Assembly: GCA_023390555.1 (NCBI GenBank)
Contig: JAEWCQ010000033.1
Location: 1 to 64,000, forward strand
From: Bacillota bacterium
Lineage (GTDB): Bacteria > Bacillota > Clostridia > Lachnospirales > Lachnospiraceae
DNA: 64,000 bases
Direction of reading: 5' to 3'
Shown here: piece by piece, positions 16,523 to 25,638 of the stretch
Numbering within the stretch: position 1 is the stretch's first letter
Layout of the letters: the number at the start of each line of letters is the position of its first letter
Program-made: the position numbers and the translations under genes
Notes under the pieces: generated by a model
Seen by the model: the letters and a program-made list of their open reading frames with translations, nothing else
Told to the model about the DNA's origin: nothing
Database searches by the model: none

Positions 16523-17272
16523 ATGAGTGAGAAACTGTTTTCAGGAAAAGTTGCAATTATAACCGGCGGCCGGATGGGAATCGGCAGTGCAATTGTAGAA
16601 AAGTTTGTGGAAAAGGGCTGTAATGTAGCGGTATTTGGCAGAACGCAGGCAAAAGGGATGACGGAAGAATCGCGTGAAAGCGGAGAGCCGGCAGTGCGTT
16701 TTTACAGCTGCGATGTTGCAGAGGAAGAACAGGTAAAGAATGCGGTGGCAGATGTAATCAAAGATTTTGGAAAAATAGATTTTCTGGTGAATAATGCGGG
16801 AATTTATCCGGCAGTTCCCTTTTTGGAAATGGACACAGAGACCTTTGATCAGATTTTTGATATTAACGTGAAGGGAATATTCCTCGTGACCAAAGAGGTG
16901 GTGCGACAATCCATGCAGGAACGGAAGCAGGGAAAGATCATCTGCATCAGCTCGGTAGACGGCTGGCTTCCTTCCAAAGGAATTATAGCCTATGCGGCGT
17001 CCAAGGCGGCAGTCAACAGCATGGTGAAGTCCTTTGCAATCGAACTGGCAGAGTATCATATCACGGCAAACGGAGTGGCGCCGGGCTGGGTGGCAACAGA
17101 GCCGGTAATAAAGGCAGAACGCTGGAAATCACAGATTGGCGGAGTCTTAAAGGGACGAATGGCAGAACCGCAGGAAATCGGAGAGATGGTGACCTTTCTT
17201 TGTGAAGAACGGGCAGATTATATGAATGGCGAGATTGTAAACCTGAGTGGAGGCTTATTGTTAAATGCCTAA
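16523..17272 (+). CDS. SDR family NAD(P)-dependent oxidoreductase
   Basis: 249 residues, classical short-chain dehydrogenase. Cofactor motif TGGRMGIG at the N-terminus, NNAG (VNNAGIYPAV), catalytic Ser in ICISSVDG and the YxxxK of AYAASKAA. C-terminal NLSGG is usual. It would oxidise or reduce a hydroxyl/keto group of an intermediate; substrate unknown. Start ATG 16523 with AGGAG upstream, rather than the earlier in-frame TTG at 16487. It is 15 nt upstream of the GlmL-type gene. Confidence 0.92.
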   Translation: MSEKLFSGKVAIITGGRMGIGSAIVEKFVEKGCNVAVFGRTQAKGMTEESRESGEPAVRFYSCDVAEEEQVKNAVADVIKDFGKIDFLVNNAGIYPAVPFLEMDTETFDQIFDINVKGIFLVTKEVVRQSMQERKQGKIICISSVDGWLPSKGIIAYAASKAAVNSMVKSFAIELAEYHITANGVAPGWVATEPVIKAERWKSQIGGVLKGRMAEPQEIGEMVTFLCEERADYMNGEIVNLSGGLLLNA

Positions 17273-17287
17273 GCGGAGGTGATTGGA

Positions 17288-18670
17288 ATGCAGCATACGA
17301 TATTATTGGATTTTGGCAGCACTTATACAAAAATGTGTGTGTTTGATTTAAACAATGCAGAGGTGGTATTGACAGCCAGACATCCCTCTACCGTGAGAAC
17401 AGATGCCAGCATCGGTTTAATGGCAAATCTGGACAGCGCAGCGGAAGTAATTGGAAGAGCGAATGTCAGAAAGGCGCAGATTGTAGCAAGCAGCAGTGCT
17501 GCGGGCGGACTTCGTATGGTTGTGGTGGGGCTGACTCCGCGGTACAGTCTGCTGGCAGGAACCAACGTGGCATTGGGTGCAGGGGCAAGAGTGATAAAAT
17601 CTTATTCGTTCCGGCTAAACGCTGCGGATTTACTGGAAATCGAGACAATTGATCCGGAGATACTGCTGCTGTGCGGCGGAGTGGAGGATGGGAATGCAGA
17701 GTGGTTGTATGAAAATGCAGAAAAGCTCGCCAATGGCAGAAACTTCCGCTTTCCGGTCGTCTATGCCGGGAACCGGACGGTCGCAAGAGAGATTCGGACG
17801 CTGTTTCTGCAAAATAAGAAAGAATGTTATGTGGTGGAAAACGTATTTCCCCAGTTGGATGTCCTGCATGCCGGTCCGGCAGGGGAGGTCATCCGGAATC
17901 TGTTTATGAAACGGATTACCGGTATGAAAGGTCTGAATCAGGTAAAAGCGATGATCGGTGAAATTATCATGCCGACACCGGCGGCTGTATTAGCAGGCGG
18001 TACGCTGGTCGCGGAAGGTGCGGATGGGGCAGAAGGCTTTGGAAAAAGTCTGGTCTTTGACATTGGCGGTGCAACAACCGATGTCTATTCCTTTCTCAAA
18101 AATACGGCAGGCGATGCAAAGCAGGTGGGTTCTCCGGAGCCGGAATATAAACGGACGGTAGAAGGTGATCTGGGTCTTCGTTCGTCCGCACTGTCATTGC
18201 TGGAAACGGCAGATGTGAAAAAATTGGCAGCACAGCTGGGAGCGGATGAAAAGCGGATTCTGGAGGAATGTCGTTATCGGACGGAGCATGAAGACTTTGT
18301 GGCTGCGGATGACTGGGGTCGGCAATTCGATTATGAGCTTGCAAAACTGGCGGTATTTTTTAGTGCAAGGCGCCATGGCGGGCATATAGAAAATGCCTAT
18401 GCAAAAGGTGCAAAAGAAATTCAGGTAGGCAAAAATCTTACCAAAGTAGATACTGTCATCGGAACCGGCGGCCCGATTATCAATGGCATTGATCCGAAGG
18501 GCGTCATGCAGCAGGCATTGCGGTGTGAAGACGAAAAAGAAATTCTGCTTCCGCACAAAGTCAGATTTTATCTGGATAAAAAGTACTTATTGTATGCAGT
18601 AGGTCTGTGCGCTTCCATTGATCCGGCAGGGGCATTCGAAATCGCACGAAGAAATATAGAAGAAATATAA
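17288..18670 (+). CDS. glmL: GlmL/MutL-type reactivating chaperone for a B12 mutase
   Basis: 460 residues of the ASKHA (actin/Hsp70-like) fold. The phosphate loop is LLDFGSTYTKM at the N-terminus, the second is VFDIGGATTDVYS near residue 260, and ILLLCGGVEDGN resembles other GlmL proteins. In glutamate fermenters this protein accompanies glutamate mutase and is thought to exchange damaged cobalamin. The mutase-like gene follows after 12 bases, which supports the same job. Start ATG 17288 with GCGGAGGTG; GTG 17279 is in frame within that site. Confidence 0.9.
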   Translation: MQHTILLDFGSTYTKMCVFDLNNAEVVLTARHPSTVRTDASIGLMANLDSAAEVIGRANVRKAQIVASSSAAGGLRMVVVGLTPRYSLLAGTNVALGAGARVIKSYSFRLNAADLLEIETIDPEILLLCGGVEDGNAEWLYENAEKLANGRNFRFPVVYAGNRTVAREIRTLFLQNKKECYVVENVFPQLDVLHAGPAGEVIRNLFMKRITGMKGLNQVKAMIGEIIMPTPAAVLAGGTLVAEGADGAEGFGKSLVFDIGGATTDVYSFLKNTAGDAKQVGSPEPEYKRTVEGDLGLRSSALSLLETADVKKLAAQLGADEKRILEECRYRTEHEDFVAADDWGRQFDYELAKLAVFFSARRHGGHIENAYAKGAKEIQVGKNLTKVDTVIGTGGPIINGIDPKGVMQQALRCEDEKEILLPHKVRFYLDKKYLLYAVGLCASIDPAGAFEIARRNIEEI

Positions 18671-18682
18671 GGAGGAATCGCG

Positions 18683-20437
18683 ATGGGAGAAGTATCAAGG
18701 CAGCAGTTAATTCAGGAAGAGCTTCCGTCACTGGAAGAGATAAAAACCCGTGCAGCCAGTGTGTCAAAGGACTGGACGATCGGAAGAAGTCCTTTTATGG
18801 ACAAGATGGGTGTAAATTCAGAGCGAGAATATAAGGAACGCTGTAAAAAGGAAGGCAGGATTATGCGCCATGCCCACATAGGTTATAATTCTGCGGAAGA
18901 AACGATTGAGGCCATCAAATATATCTACGATGAATTAGAGAAACACAACAGTCAGCTGGATCGGTTCGGTATCTGCCTGGACTGTCAGATGGGGGTGCCT
19001 CCCGAGCTGCGCGATAAGATTCCAAGAGGTGCAGGTCAGGTGTTCCGGAACCCGCAGGAGTGGATTGCGGTGGCGCAGGCCGCACCGGTCATGGTACATT
19101 TTGGTGACAATATGATCGGGACGCTGAATGCATTGGAGAATTTAAGATGTGCGTTTGCCGCAGGCGGTACGACAATCGGAAACGCTTCTCATTATTATAC
19201 CTATGAGTATCCCTTTGCTTACGATCTGAATCAGCGGACGATTGATACGGTAACGGGCTTTGCAATTATGGCAGACTACAAAGAAAAGGGCATGCTGGTG
19301 CACTCCAATCTGGATGACGGATTCCCGGCACTGTTTCATGATCTGTCGGTTACTTTAGGCTGGGCAAAGCTGGAACGTCATATTGTGCAGGATTTACTTG
19401 GCGCAAAGCTGGGACACTGTTTCGGGAATCTGTTTAGCAGCCCGACGCTTCGCATGACCTTTGCACTGGCACTGGATGATATCAATGAGGGCGATTCCTG
19501 CGGAACGATGGTCTATGGAAATACAACGGATTTTGATATGGATTTTAAGAAAAATTATTCCGTGGTGAATGGATATCTGCTGGGGGATATGATGGTGCAG
19601 ATTCATTCTCCGAGCGGACATGGACTGAATGCGGTCCCGGTATCTGAGGCAGCCCGGATTCCATCTCCGGATGAGATTATCGAGGCACAGGTAATGTCCA
19701 ATGAACTGGAACGCTATGCCAGGATCTATGAGCCTTATGTAAACTGGGATAAAATTGAGGCAGACAAAAATAAACTGCTGATTGGTGCGCAGGTGTTTTA
19801 TGACAGGACGCTGGAAGGACTGGATGCGATGGGGATCAAGGTAGAAAACCCCGCAGAACTTATGCTGGCATTGAAAAAACTTGGACCGGGATATCTGGAA
19901 TCGCATTATGGTGCAGGCGTCAAGGCCTTAAATGGGCGGGGCAGAATACCGGTCTGGGCAACGGATATGGTGAAAAACATCGACAAAATCAAGGAGCAAT
20001 GCATACAGAATCTTTCCGGTGAAGAGGTATTAAAAGGGACAAAGGTTGTAATCTGCTCCACCGATGTCCATGAATTCGGCAAAGAAATTGTAGGGAGCAT
20101 TTTAGAAAAAGCAGGAGCGAGAATATTTGATATTGGTACAGATGCCAGCCCGACGGAAATTGTGGAAACCGCAATTGAAACCGCCAGTCAGTTTATTGCG
20201 ATCAGTACCTATAATGGAATTGCACTGACCTTCGCACAGCGTACGCTGGAAGAGTTAAAGAAATACAATCTGGATATTCCGGTATTTATGGGAGGAATCT
20301 TAAATGAAAATCTGGAGGATGGAAATCTTCCGGTTGATGTGACGGAACGGTTAATGGAACTGGGTATCCATTGTACGAAGAAGGCAGAGGACATTGTTGC
20401 TGTTATGGATGGATTGAATCAAAAGAAAGAGGGATGA
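18683..20437 (+). CDS. Adenosylcobalamin-dependent carbon-skeleton mutase with fused B12-binding domain
   Basis: 584 residues. Residues about 30-430 form a GlmE-like TIM-barrel region (IMRHAHIGYNSAEETIEAIKY, FGICLDCQMGVPPELRDKIP). Residues about 450-575 are a B12-binding domain with the base-off motif DVHEFG (461-466, His ligand H463), then ST at 508-509 and GG at 537-538. Glutamate mutase keeps the B12 domain on a separate subunit; a single chain is the plan of 2-methyleneglutarate mutase-like enzymes. The substrate is probably a small dicarboxylic or amino acid but cannot be read. AAGGAGG ribosome site; coupled to GlmL. Confidence 0.88.
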   Translation: MGEVSRQQLIQEELPSLEEIKTRAASVSKDWTIGRSPFMDKMGVNSEREYKERCKKEGRIMRHAHIGYNSAEETIEAIKYIYDELEKHNSQLDRFGICLDCQMGVPPELRDKIPRGAGQVFRNPQEWIAVAQAAPVMVHFGDNMIGTLNALENLRCAFAAGGTTIGNASHYYTYEYPFAYDLNQRTIDTVTGFAIMADYKEKGMLVHSNLDDGFPALFHDLSVTLGWAKLERHIVQDLLGAKLGHCFGNLFSSPTLRMTFALALDDINEGDSCGTMVYGNTTDFDMDFKKNYSVVNGYLLGDMMVQIHSPSGHGLNAVPVSEAARIPSPDEIIEAQVMSNELERYARIYEPYVNWDKIEADKNKLLIGAQVFYDRTLEGLDAMGIKVENPAELMLALKKLGPGYLESHYGAGVKALNGRGRIPVWATDMVKNIDKIKEQCIQNLSGEEVLKGTKVVICSTDVHEFGKEIVGSILEKAGARIFDIGTDASPTEIVETAIETASQFIAISTYNGIALTFAQRTLEELKKYNLDIPVFMGGILNENLEDGNLPVDVTERLMELGIHCTKKAEDIVAVMDGLNQKKEG

Positions 20438-20441
20438 TCGT

Positions 20442-21038
20442 ATGGAGCATTTTAATGTAACAATTTCAAGACAGTTTGGCAGCCTGGGCAGACCAATCGG
20501 AATGAAGCTTGCAGAAATTCTGGGCGTGGAGTTTTATGACCGCGATATTGTAGAGGAGGCGGCAAGGCAGCTGAATCTTCCGTTGTCGGAAGCAAGTAAT
20601 CTGGAGGAAAAAGAGAAGACTGGATTTCTGTATATGCGTTATCCGTTAGGCGGAAACAGTCTGGAAATCAAAGAGCGTCTTTATGAGATTCAGAATCGTA
20701 TTATAACAGACTGGGCGGCAAAAAAGTCCTGTGTCATGGTAGGAAGATGTTCGGATTACATATTGAGAAATGAGAAAAATCATATGAACTTTTTTATTTT
20801 TGCGCCATATGAGGAACGCCTGAAGAACTGTATTGAGGATTTGAACATGTCAAAATCGGAAGCAATTAAGATGATACAGGAGGTTGACAAGGCAAGAAAT
20901 GCATACCATAAGCGATATACCAGATTCCTGCCCAAAGATTTAGAGTATAATCATGTGATGATTGACAGCTCTGTACTTGGTGTGGACGGAACCGCAGAAA
21001 TCATGGCGGAAATAGTAAAGAAGAACTTCGGATTGTAG
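20442..21038 (+). CDS. Cytidylate-kinase-like family protein
   Basis: 198 residues. The N-terminal ITISRQFGSLGRPIG-like segment (VTISRQFGSLGRPIGMKLAE) replaces a textbook P-loop, followed by FYDRDIV, VMVGRCSDYIL and RxxxYHKRYT near the C-terminus, as in this family. Members are common in Clostridia and usually unassigned. It begins 4 bases after the mutase stop, so it belongs to the unit. A nucleotide kinase could recycle CMP from a CTP-using step such as LarC or cobalamin assembly; that is inference. Confidence 0.85.
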   Translation: MEHFNVTISRQFGSLGRPIGMKLAEILGVEFYDRDIVEEAARQLNLPLSEASNLEEKEKTGFLYMRYPLGGNSLEIKERLYEIQNRIITDWAAKKSCVMVGRCSDYILRNEKNHMNFFIFAPYEERLKNCIEDLNMSKSEAIKMIQEVDKARNAYHKRYTRFLPKDLEYNHVMIDSSVLGVDGTAEIMAEIVKKNFGL

Positions 21039-21120
21039 GATACGGCCTGCAAAGCTGCGATGATGCAGGTTTTGCAGGTTTCCGGTTGTGTTATAACACA
21101 CTTTTTTAGAAGGAGGATTT

Positions 21121-22017
21121 ATGAAAAGGCATTTTAAAAAGATCGTATGTGTGGATCACACGGGTATTGATGAGTTCGTGGAAGCAGATTTGAAGAGCTG
21201 CTGTGAGGAACTGGTCATCTATCAGGACTTTCCGCAAGATGAGGAGGAGATTGTCTTTCGCATGCAGGGTGCGGATGCCGTATTCGTATCCTGGAATACC
21301 AGGATAACAGCAGATATTCTGGTACGCTGCAAAGATCTGAACTATGTGGGAATGTGCTGCAGCCTTTATGATGAAAAATCTGCGAATGTAGATATCGCAA
21401 AGGCGAGAGAACTGGGAATTGAAGTAAGAGGCGTGCGGGATTATGGGGATGACGGTGTTGTAGAATTTATCATCAGTGAACTGGTTCAGCTGGCATTGGG
21501 GACAAACGGCATTTATCTGAATGAGGAACCGGAGGAATTAAAGTCTCTGCATCTTGGCATTATCGGTATGGGTGCAGTGGGACGTAAGCTGGCAGATGCC
21601 GCAGCATATTTTGGAATGCAGGTTTCTTATTATAGCAGGAACCAGAAGGAAGATTTGTCCTATCTTTACTTATCGTTGCCGCAGCTTTTGGAAGAATGCG
21701 ATGTGATTTCCCTGCATCTGCCCAGAAATACGGTGCTGTTGGGGAAGGAAGAATTTCAGCAGATGGGAAATCAGAAAGTTATTGTCAGCTCCGGTCTGGG
21801 TTATGCCTATGATAAGGAAGCATTTGATTCCTGGATCGCCAATGAAAAGAACTTCGCCATTATGGATGCGGGGACGATTGATGAGGCATTTCGTATAAAA
21901 TATGAGAATCATCCGCATGTATTATTTAATTCGAGAGTATCGGGATTTACGAAAAATGCCAGAGCACGCCTTGCGGACAAAGTTATCGATCAGGTAAAAG
22001 CATATTTACAGGCATAG
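21121..22017 (+). CDS. 2-hydroxyacid dehydrogenase homologue lacking the catalytic triad
   Basis: 298 residues. The NAD-binding motif LGIIGMGAVGRKLADAA is intact and CDVISLHLPRN matches the D-2-hydroxyacid dehydrogenase fold. The catalytic Arg motif (normally NTARG) reads VSSGLGYAY, the Glu motif reads MDAGTIDEA, and the C-terminal His motif (TPHxA) reads NSRVSGFTKNA. All three catalytic residues thus seem replaced, so it may bind NAD(H) without ordinary dehydrogenase activity, or use other chemistry. AGGAGG ribosome site. Clearly related to, but different from, the intact enzyme at 7775. Confidence 0.85.
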   Translation: MKRHFKKIVCVDHTGIDEFVEADLKSCCEELVIYQDFPQDEEEIVFRMQGADAVFVSWNTRITADILVRCKDLNYVGMCCSLYDEKSANVDIAKARELGIEVRGVRDYGDDGVVEFIISELVQLALGTNGIYLNEEPEELKSLHLGIIGMGAVGRKLADAAAYFGMQVSYYSRNQKEDLSYLYLSLPQLLEECDVISLHLPRNTVLLGKEEFQQMGNQKVIVSSGLGYAYDKEAFDSWIANEKNFAIMDAGTIDEAFRIKYENHPHVLFNSRVSGFTKNARARLADKVIDQVKAYLQA

Positions 22018-22055
22018 AACTAAGACAGTGTCAACATACAAGGAGGCGGATTTCA

Positions 22056-22313
22056 ATGGAAAACAGCTCTAAATATTTCCACAATCAGAAATGTGAATAT
22101 TTCCCCTGTCATCGGGACGCAGATGAGGAGGATTTTAACTGTCTGTTCTGCTATTGTCCGATGAATCGTTTTGAGGATTGTCCGGGTTCCCCGGAATTTA
22201 TCACGTTGCCGGGCGGCAGGCGGATCAAAGACTGTACGAATTGTACGTTCCCGCATCAGTCCGGGAATTACGAATTCATTATGGATTTTCTGAAACAAAG
22301 GATGTTTACTTAA
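22056..22313 (+). CDS. Cysteine-rich small domain protein
   Basis: 85 residues with nine Cys, in CEYFPCH, CLFCYCP, FEDCPG and DCTNCTFPH. This is the Cys-rich small domain seen alone or fused to cobalamin-pathway enzymes in Clostridia; it probably binds metal (zinc or Fe-S). Location at the end of a unit with a B12 mutase fits a link to cobalamin metabolism, but no activity is known. AGGAGG ribosome site 10 nt upstream; the terminator begins 8 nt after the stop. Confidence 0.85.
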   Translation: MENSSKYFHNQKCEYFPCHRDADEEDFNCLFCYCPMNRFEDCPGSPEFITLPGGRRIKDCTNCTFPHQSGNYEFIMDFLKQRMFT

Positions 22314-22320
22314 AGCCATC

Positions 22321-22361
22321 AAATAAGGACACTTTTTTGCACAAAAGATGTCTTTTTTTTT
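22321..22361 (+). terminator. Intrinsic terminator ending the mutase unit (twin of 25539)
   Basis: AAGGACACTTTT pairs (with wobble) with AAAAGATGTCTTT and ends in a run of T. The first 18 nt (AAATAAGGACACTTTTT) are identical to the terminator at 25539. Confidence 0.8.
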
Positions 22362-22446
22362 GTCATAAAAATCGTTAACATACATACGTAGATCTTTTAA
22401 AAATTCGAAAGTAACAGCTGTGGGGGCTTTTCGGAGAAGGAGAAGT

Positions 22447-24525
22447 ATGAAAAAAAGGATATATAAGAAAAATAAGACAGCCCGAATGGGAAAGGGAAAG
22501 ATTCGTCTGGGAATCAAGCAGCAGTTGTTGATTGGTTTTCTCATACCGGTACTTTTTGTGATACTGGTTGGGGTAATCGCATATCAAAAGGCACAGACAG
22601 GAATGGAGGCAAATTATAAGAACGCCGCCGAAAGTTCGTTGCAGATGGGGATGCAGTATCTGGATATTGGATTTTCGACAGTTGGATCGGAAGCGGTTCA
22701 GCTGGCTTTGGATGATACGGTAAAGAATTATGGAAGCCAGTCGAAAACCGATCTGAGCCTGAAAAGAACGATTAAAAAGGATATCTATGTTAAGGTACAG
22801 ACCAATACATTTATCCAGAATATTTATCTGATACCGCAGACAGGGAAATCCGTTGTTTCCAGCTCGGATCAGAATGCGAACACAGAGCAGGACGGCTTTC
22901 TTTCCGATTGGCTGGATTCGAAAGAGGGACAGCAGAAGCTGACGTCCGGAAATGGAATGACCTGGATCGGAGACCACGATCTTTTGGATGAGAAACTGCA
23001 GACGGATCACACGGCATATGCGGTATCCTGTATTGCCTATTCACAGGATCAGTCTGTCGCAATTGTAATTGATATTAAGGCGGAGAACATTCAAAAGGTA
23101 TTGGATGAATCGGATTACGGAAATGGGAGTATTGCCGGATATCTGACATCCGATGGGAAGGAACTGCAGAACAGTTCTTCGGATCAGAAGATTTCGTTCA
23201 AAGACCAGGATTTTGTCAAAAAGGCGCAGGAGAGCAAAAAACAAAGCGGAAGCTCTTATGTGACTGTAAATGGGGTAAAATACTTTTATGCTTACAACAA
23301 AAGTGAAACGAATGAAAGCATGCTGAATCTGCTGGTTCCGGTTCACAATATATTGTCATCTGCAATACAGATCAGGCAGACAACGGCAGTTGCTGTTCTG
23401 ATTGCATGTGTCATTGTTCTGATTCTTGGAGGAACAATACTGCAAAAGATTAATAAGAGCATGAAACTGATCAATGAAAGACTGGAGGTCGCATCCAAGG
23501 GGGATCTGACGAGCGGAATTGCCTTGTATCAAAAAAATGAATTCGGTCTGATCGCAGCCAATATATCCGAAATGATTGCAAGTACGCGGTCATTTATTCA
23601 AAAGGCCGGAGAAATCGCAGGAAAGGTTGAATTGGCAATTACGAGAGTGGAGAAGGCCTCTGATTCCATCTCAGAGTTTTCCGGTAATATCGCGCAGGCA
23701 TCCAGAGAGATTGAGAATGGAGTCACGAAGCAGGCGGAGGATGCGCAGGACTGTCTGGTACAGATGGATGAACTTTCCGGGAAGATTGAAGATATCACAC
23801 GGGATACCGATGAAGCCGGTCAGGCAGCGCTTGTAATCAAGGACATCATCAGCGATGGCATGGAGATTATGAATGATCTGTCCGAGAAGTCGAGGCAGAC
23901 ATCTGAGATAACGGAGCAGGTCGAGGGGAACATTCAGGAATTACAGCAGAAGACCGAAGTGATTCAAAACTTTGTTGCGGTCATGAATGAGATAACGGAG
24001 AAAACAAATCTGTTATCCTTAAATGCATCAATTGAAGCGGCAAGAGCGGGCGAAGCCGGAAGGGGGTTTGCAGTAGTTGCAGGTGAAATACGCAGTCTTG
24101 TGGAGGCATCCCGAAACGCTGCAAATGAGGTATACCATGCAGTGACAGAAATTCTGGATAAGACGGATCAAACGGTTATTTCCTCCAGACAGGCGCGTTC
24201 CATCGTTTCACAGCAGACGACTGCGGTTGAAGATGCCAATCAGCTGTTTGTCAGCATGAACGGACAAGTGGATGATCTGAAGAATCAGATGCAGCTGGTC
24301 GTAACGACACATATGGTGGATCTCAATAAAGAACGCTGTGAGACATTACAGGCCGTGGAAAACATTTCTTCGGTACTGGAAGAGACGACAGCAACCTCGG
24401 TAATGGTCAATGATATGACACAGAATCAGGTTCAACTCATTCAGAACCTGAATCAGGAGACGGAAGGACTCAGAAATAAAATGGACGAATTGCAGAGGGC
24501 ACTGGAAGTTTTTCGTGTAGAGTGA
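22447..24525 (+). CDS. Methyl-accepting chemotaxis protein with large external sensor domain
   Basis: 692 residues. Basic N-terminus, first membrane helix (about 20-40), an external domain of about 300 residues with Cache-like features, second helix (about 320-342), HAMP linker, then the cytoplasmic coiled coil. The signalling tip EKTNLLSLNASIEAARAGEAGRGFAVVAGEIRSL is well conserved. The ligand is unknown; the adjoining AraC regulator and rhamnose genes make a sugar possible. Start ATG 22447 with GGAGAAGGAG. It and the AraC gene form a unit bounded by twin terminators. Confidence 0.93.
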   Translation: MKKRIYKKNKTARMGKGKIRLGIKQQLLIGFLIPVLFVILVGVIAYQKAQTGMEANYKNAAESSLQMGMQYLDIGFSTVGSEAVQLALDDTVKNYGSQSKTDLSLKRTIKKDIYVKVQTNTFIQNIYLIPQTGKSVVSSSDQNANTEQDGFLSDWLDSKEGQQKLTSGNGMTWIGDHDLLDEKLQTDHTAYAVSCIAYSQDQSVAIVIDIKAENIQKVLDESDYGNGSIAGYLTSDGKELQNSSSDQKISFKDQDFVKKAQESKKQSGSSYVTVNGVKYFYAYNKSETNESMLNLLVPVHNILSSAIQIRQTTAVAVLIACVIVLILGGTILQKINKSMKLINERLEVASKGDLTSGIALYQKNEFGLIAANISEMIASTRSFIQKAGEIAGKVELAITRVEKASDSISEFSGNIAQASREIENGVTKQAEDAQDCLVQMDELSGKIEDITRDTDEAGQAALVIKDIISDGMEIMNDLSEKSRQTSEITEQVEGNIQELQQKTEVIQNFVAVMNEITEKTNLLSLNASIEAARAGEAGRGFAVVAGEIRSLVEASRNAANEVYHAVTEILDKTDQTVISSRQARSIVSQQTTAVEDANQLFVSMNGQVDDLKNQMQLVVTTHMVDLNKERCETLQAVENISSVLEETTATSVMVNDMTQNQVQLIQNLNQETEGLRNKMDELQRALEVFRVE

Positions 24526-24558
24526 TAAGCTAAGAATAGTATATTCCAGGAGATGATT

Positions 24559-25533
24559 ATGACAGAAGAACTTTTGAATAAGCTGAAGCAGATTACGCAG
24601 GAAGAACAAAACATATTATCGGGAAATCCGGAAATCGAAAAGGAATTGTACATGTCTTCGGAATCGAATATCATTGATGCCAAAAAGCTGTTAGATGCCG
24701 GAAAGCTGATTCAGGTGCGCACGCATACGAGATTTATTCATTTTCCGAAACATACCCATAATTATATTGAAGTGATTTATATGTGCTCCGGAACTACCCG
24801 TCACATCATTAATGGAGAGGATATTATTCTGAAGCAGGGAGAACTTCTGTTTTTGAATCAGAAGGTTACACAGGAGATCTACCCGGCCGGTGAGAAGGAT
24901 ATCGCGGTCAACTTCATTATTCTGCCGGAGTTCTTTGATTATGGGCTAAAAATGATGGAATCGGAAGAAAATCTTCTGCGGGATTTTATCATCGACTGTC
25001 TACGTAGTGAAAGTGAATCTTCCGGTTATCTCCTGTTTCGGGTTGCGGATATCCTTCCGGTCCAGAATCTGGTTGAGAATCTGATCTGGACCATTATGAA
25101 CCGGCAGCCAAATAAGCGCAGCATCAATCAGGCAACGATGGGATTGCTGTTTTTGCAGCTGATGAATCAGATGGATAAACTGGAAACAGACAAAAGCAAT
25201 GCACAGAACAGATTGATGATCACTGTGCTGAGTTATATTGAGGAGCATTACAAGGATGGAGAGCTGAAGGAACTGGCAGACAGTCTCCACTACGATTTGT
25301 ATTGGCTGTCCAAAGAAGTCAAAAAAAGAATGGGACTGACTTATACGGATCTGGTTCAGACGAAACGTCTGGGACAGGCGGCATATCTGCTGAACACGAC
25401 ATCCATGTCGGTCATGGATGTTGCAATGGCAGTCGGGTATGACAATATCAGCTATTTTCACAGGATCTTTCAGAAAAAATATGGAATGACGCCCAGAACA
25501 TACCGGATCGGCAATAAAAACCGCATGGAATAA
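24559..25533 (+). CDS. AraC family regulator with cupin sensor domain (RhaS/RhaR-like)
   Basis: 324 residues. An N-terminal cupin (FPKHTHNYIEVIYMCSG, GELLFLNQ) should bind a sugar, and the C-terminal double helix-turn-helix (LADSLHYDLYWLSKEVKKR; VAMAVGYDNISYFHRIFQKKYG) binds DNA. It lies directly upstream of the rhamnose genes, so it probably activates them in response to L-rhamnose. Start ATG 24559 (CAGGAG 6 nt upstream); ATG 24553 is too close to that site. Confidence 0.9.
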   Translation: MTEELLNKLKQITQEEQNILSGNPEIEKELYMSSESNIIDAKKLLDAGKLIQVRTHTRFIHFPKHTHNYIEVIYMCSGTTRHIINGEDIILKQGELLFLNQKVTQEIYPAGEKDIAVNFIILPEFFDYGLKMMESEENLLRDFIIDCLRSESESSGYLLFRVADILPVQNLVENLIWTIMNRQPNKRSINQATMGLLFLQLMNQMDKLETDKSNAQNRLMITVLSYIEEHYKDGELKELADSLHYDLYWLSKEVKKRMGLTYTDLVQTKRLGQAAYLLNTTSMSVMDVAMAVGYDNISYFHRIFQKKYGMTPRTYRIGNKNRME

Positions 25534-25538
25534 AAGAC

Positions 25539-25580
25539 AAATAAGGACACTTTTTCAGACAAAAGGTGTTCTTTTTTTTT
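25539..25580 (+). terminator. Intrinsic terminator after the AraC gene (twin of 22321)
   Basis: AAGGACACTTTT pairs with AAAAGGTGTTCTTT and runs into T10. Near-identical to the terminator at 22321, 3.2 kb upstream. Confidence 0.85.
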
Positions 25581-25638
25581 GCGGGAAAATCCAATATCAT
25601 ACGGTTATAGAACAGTTGATGAGGGAGGACACCGGCAA

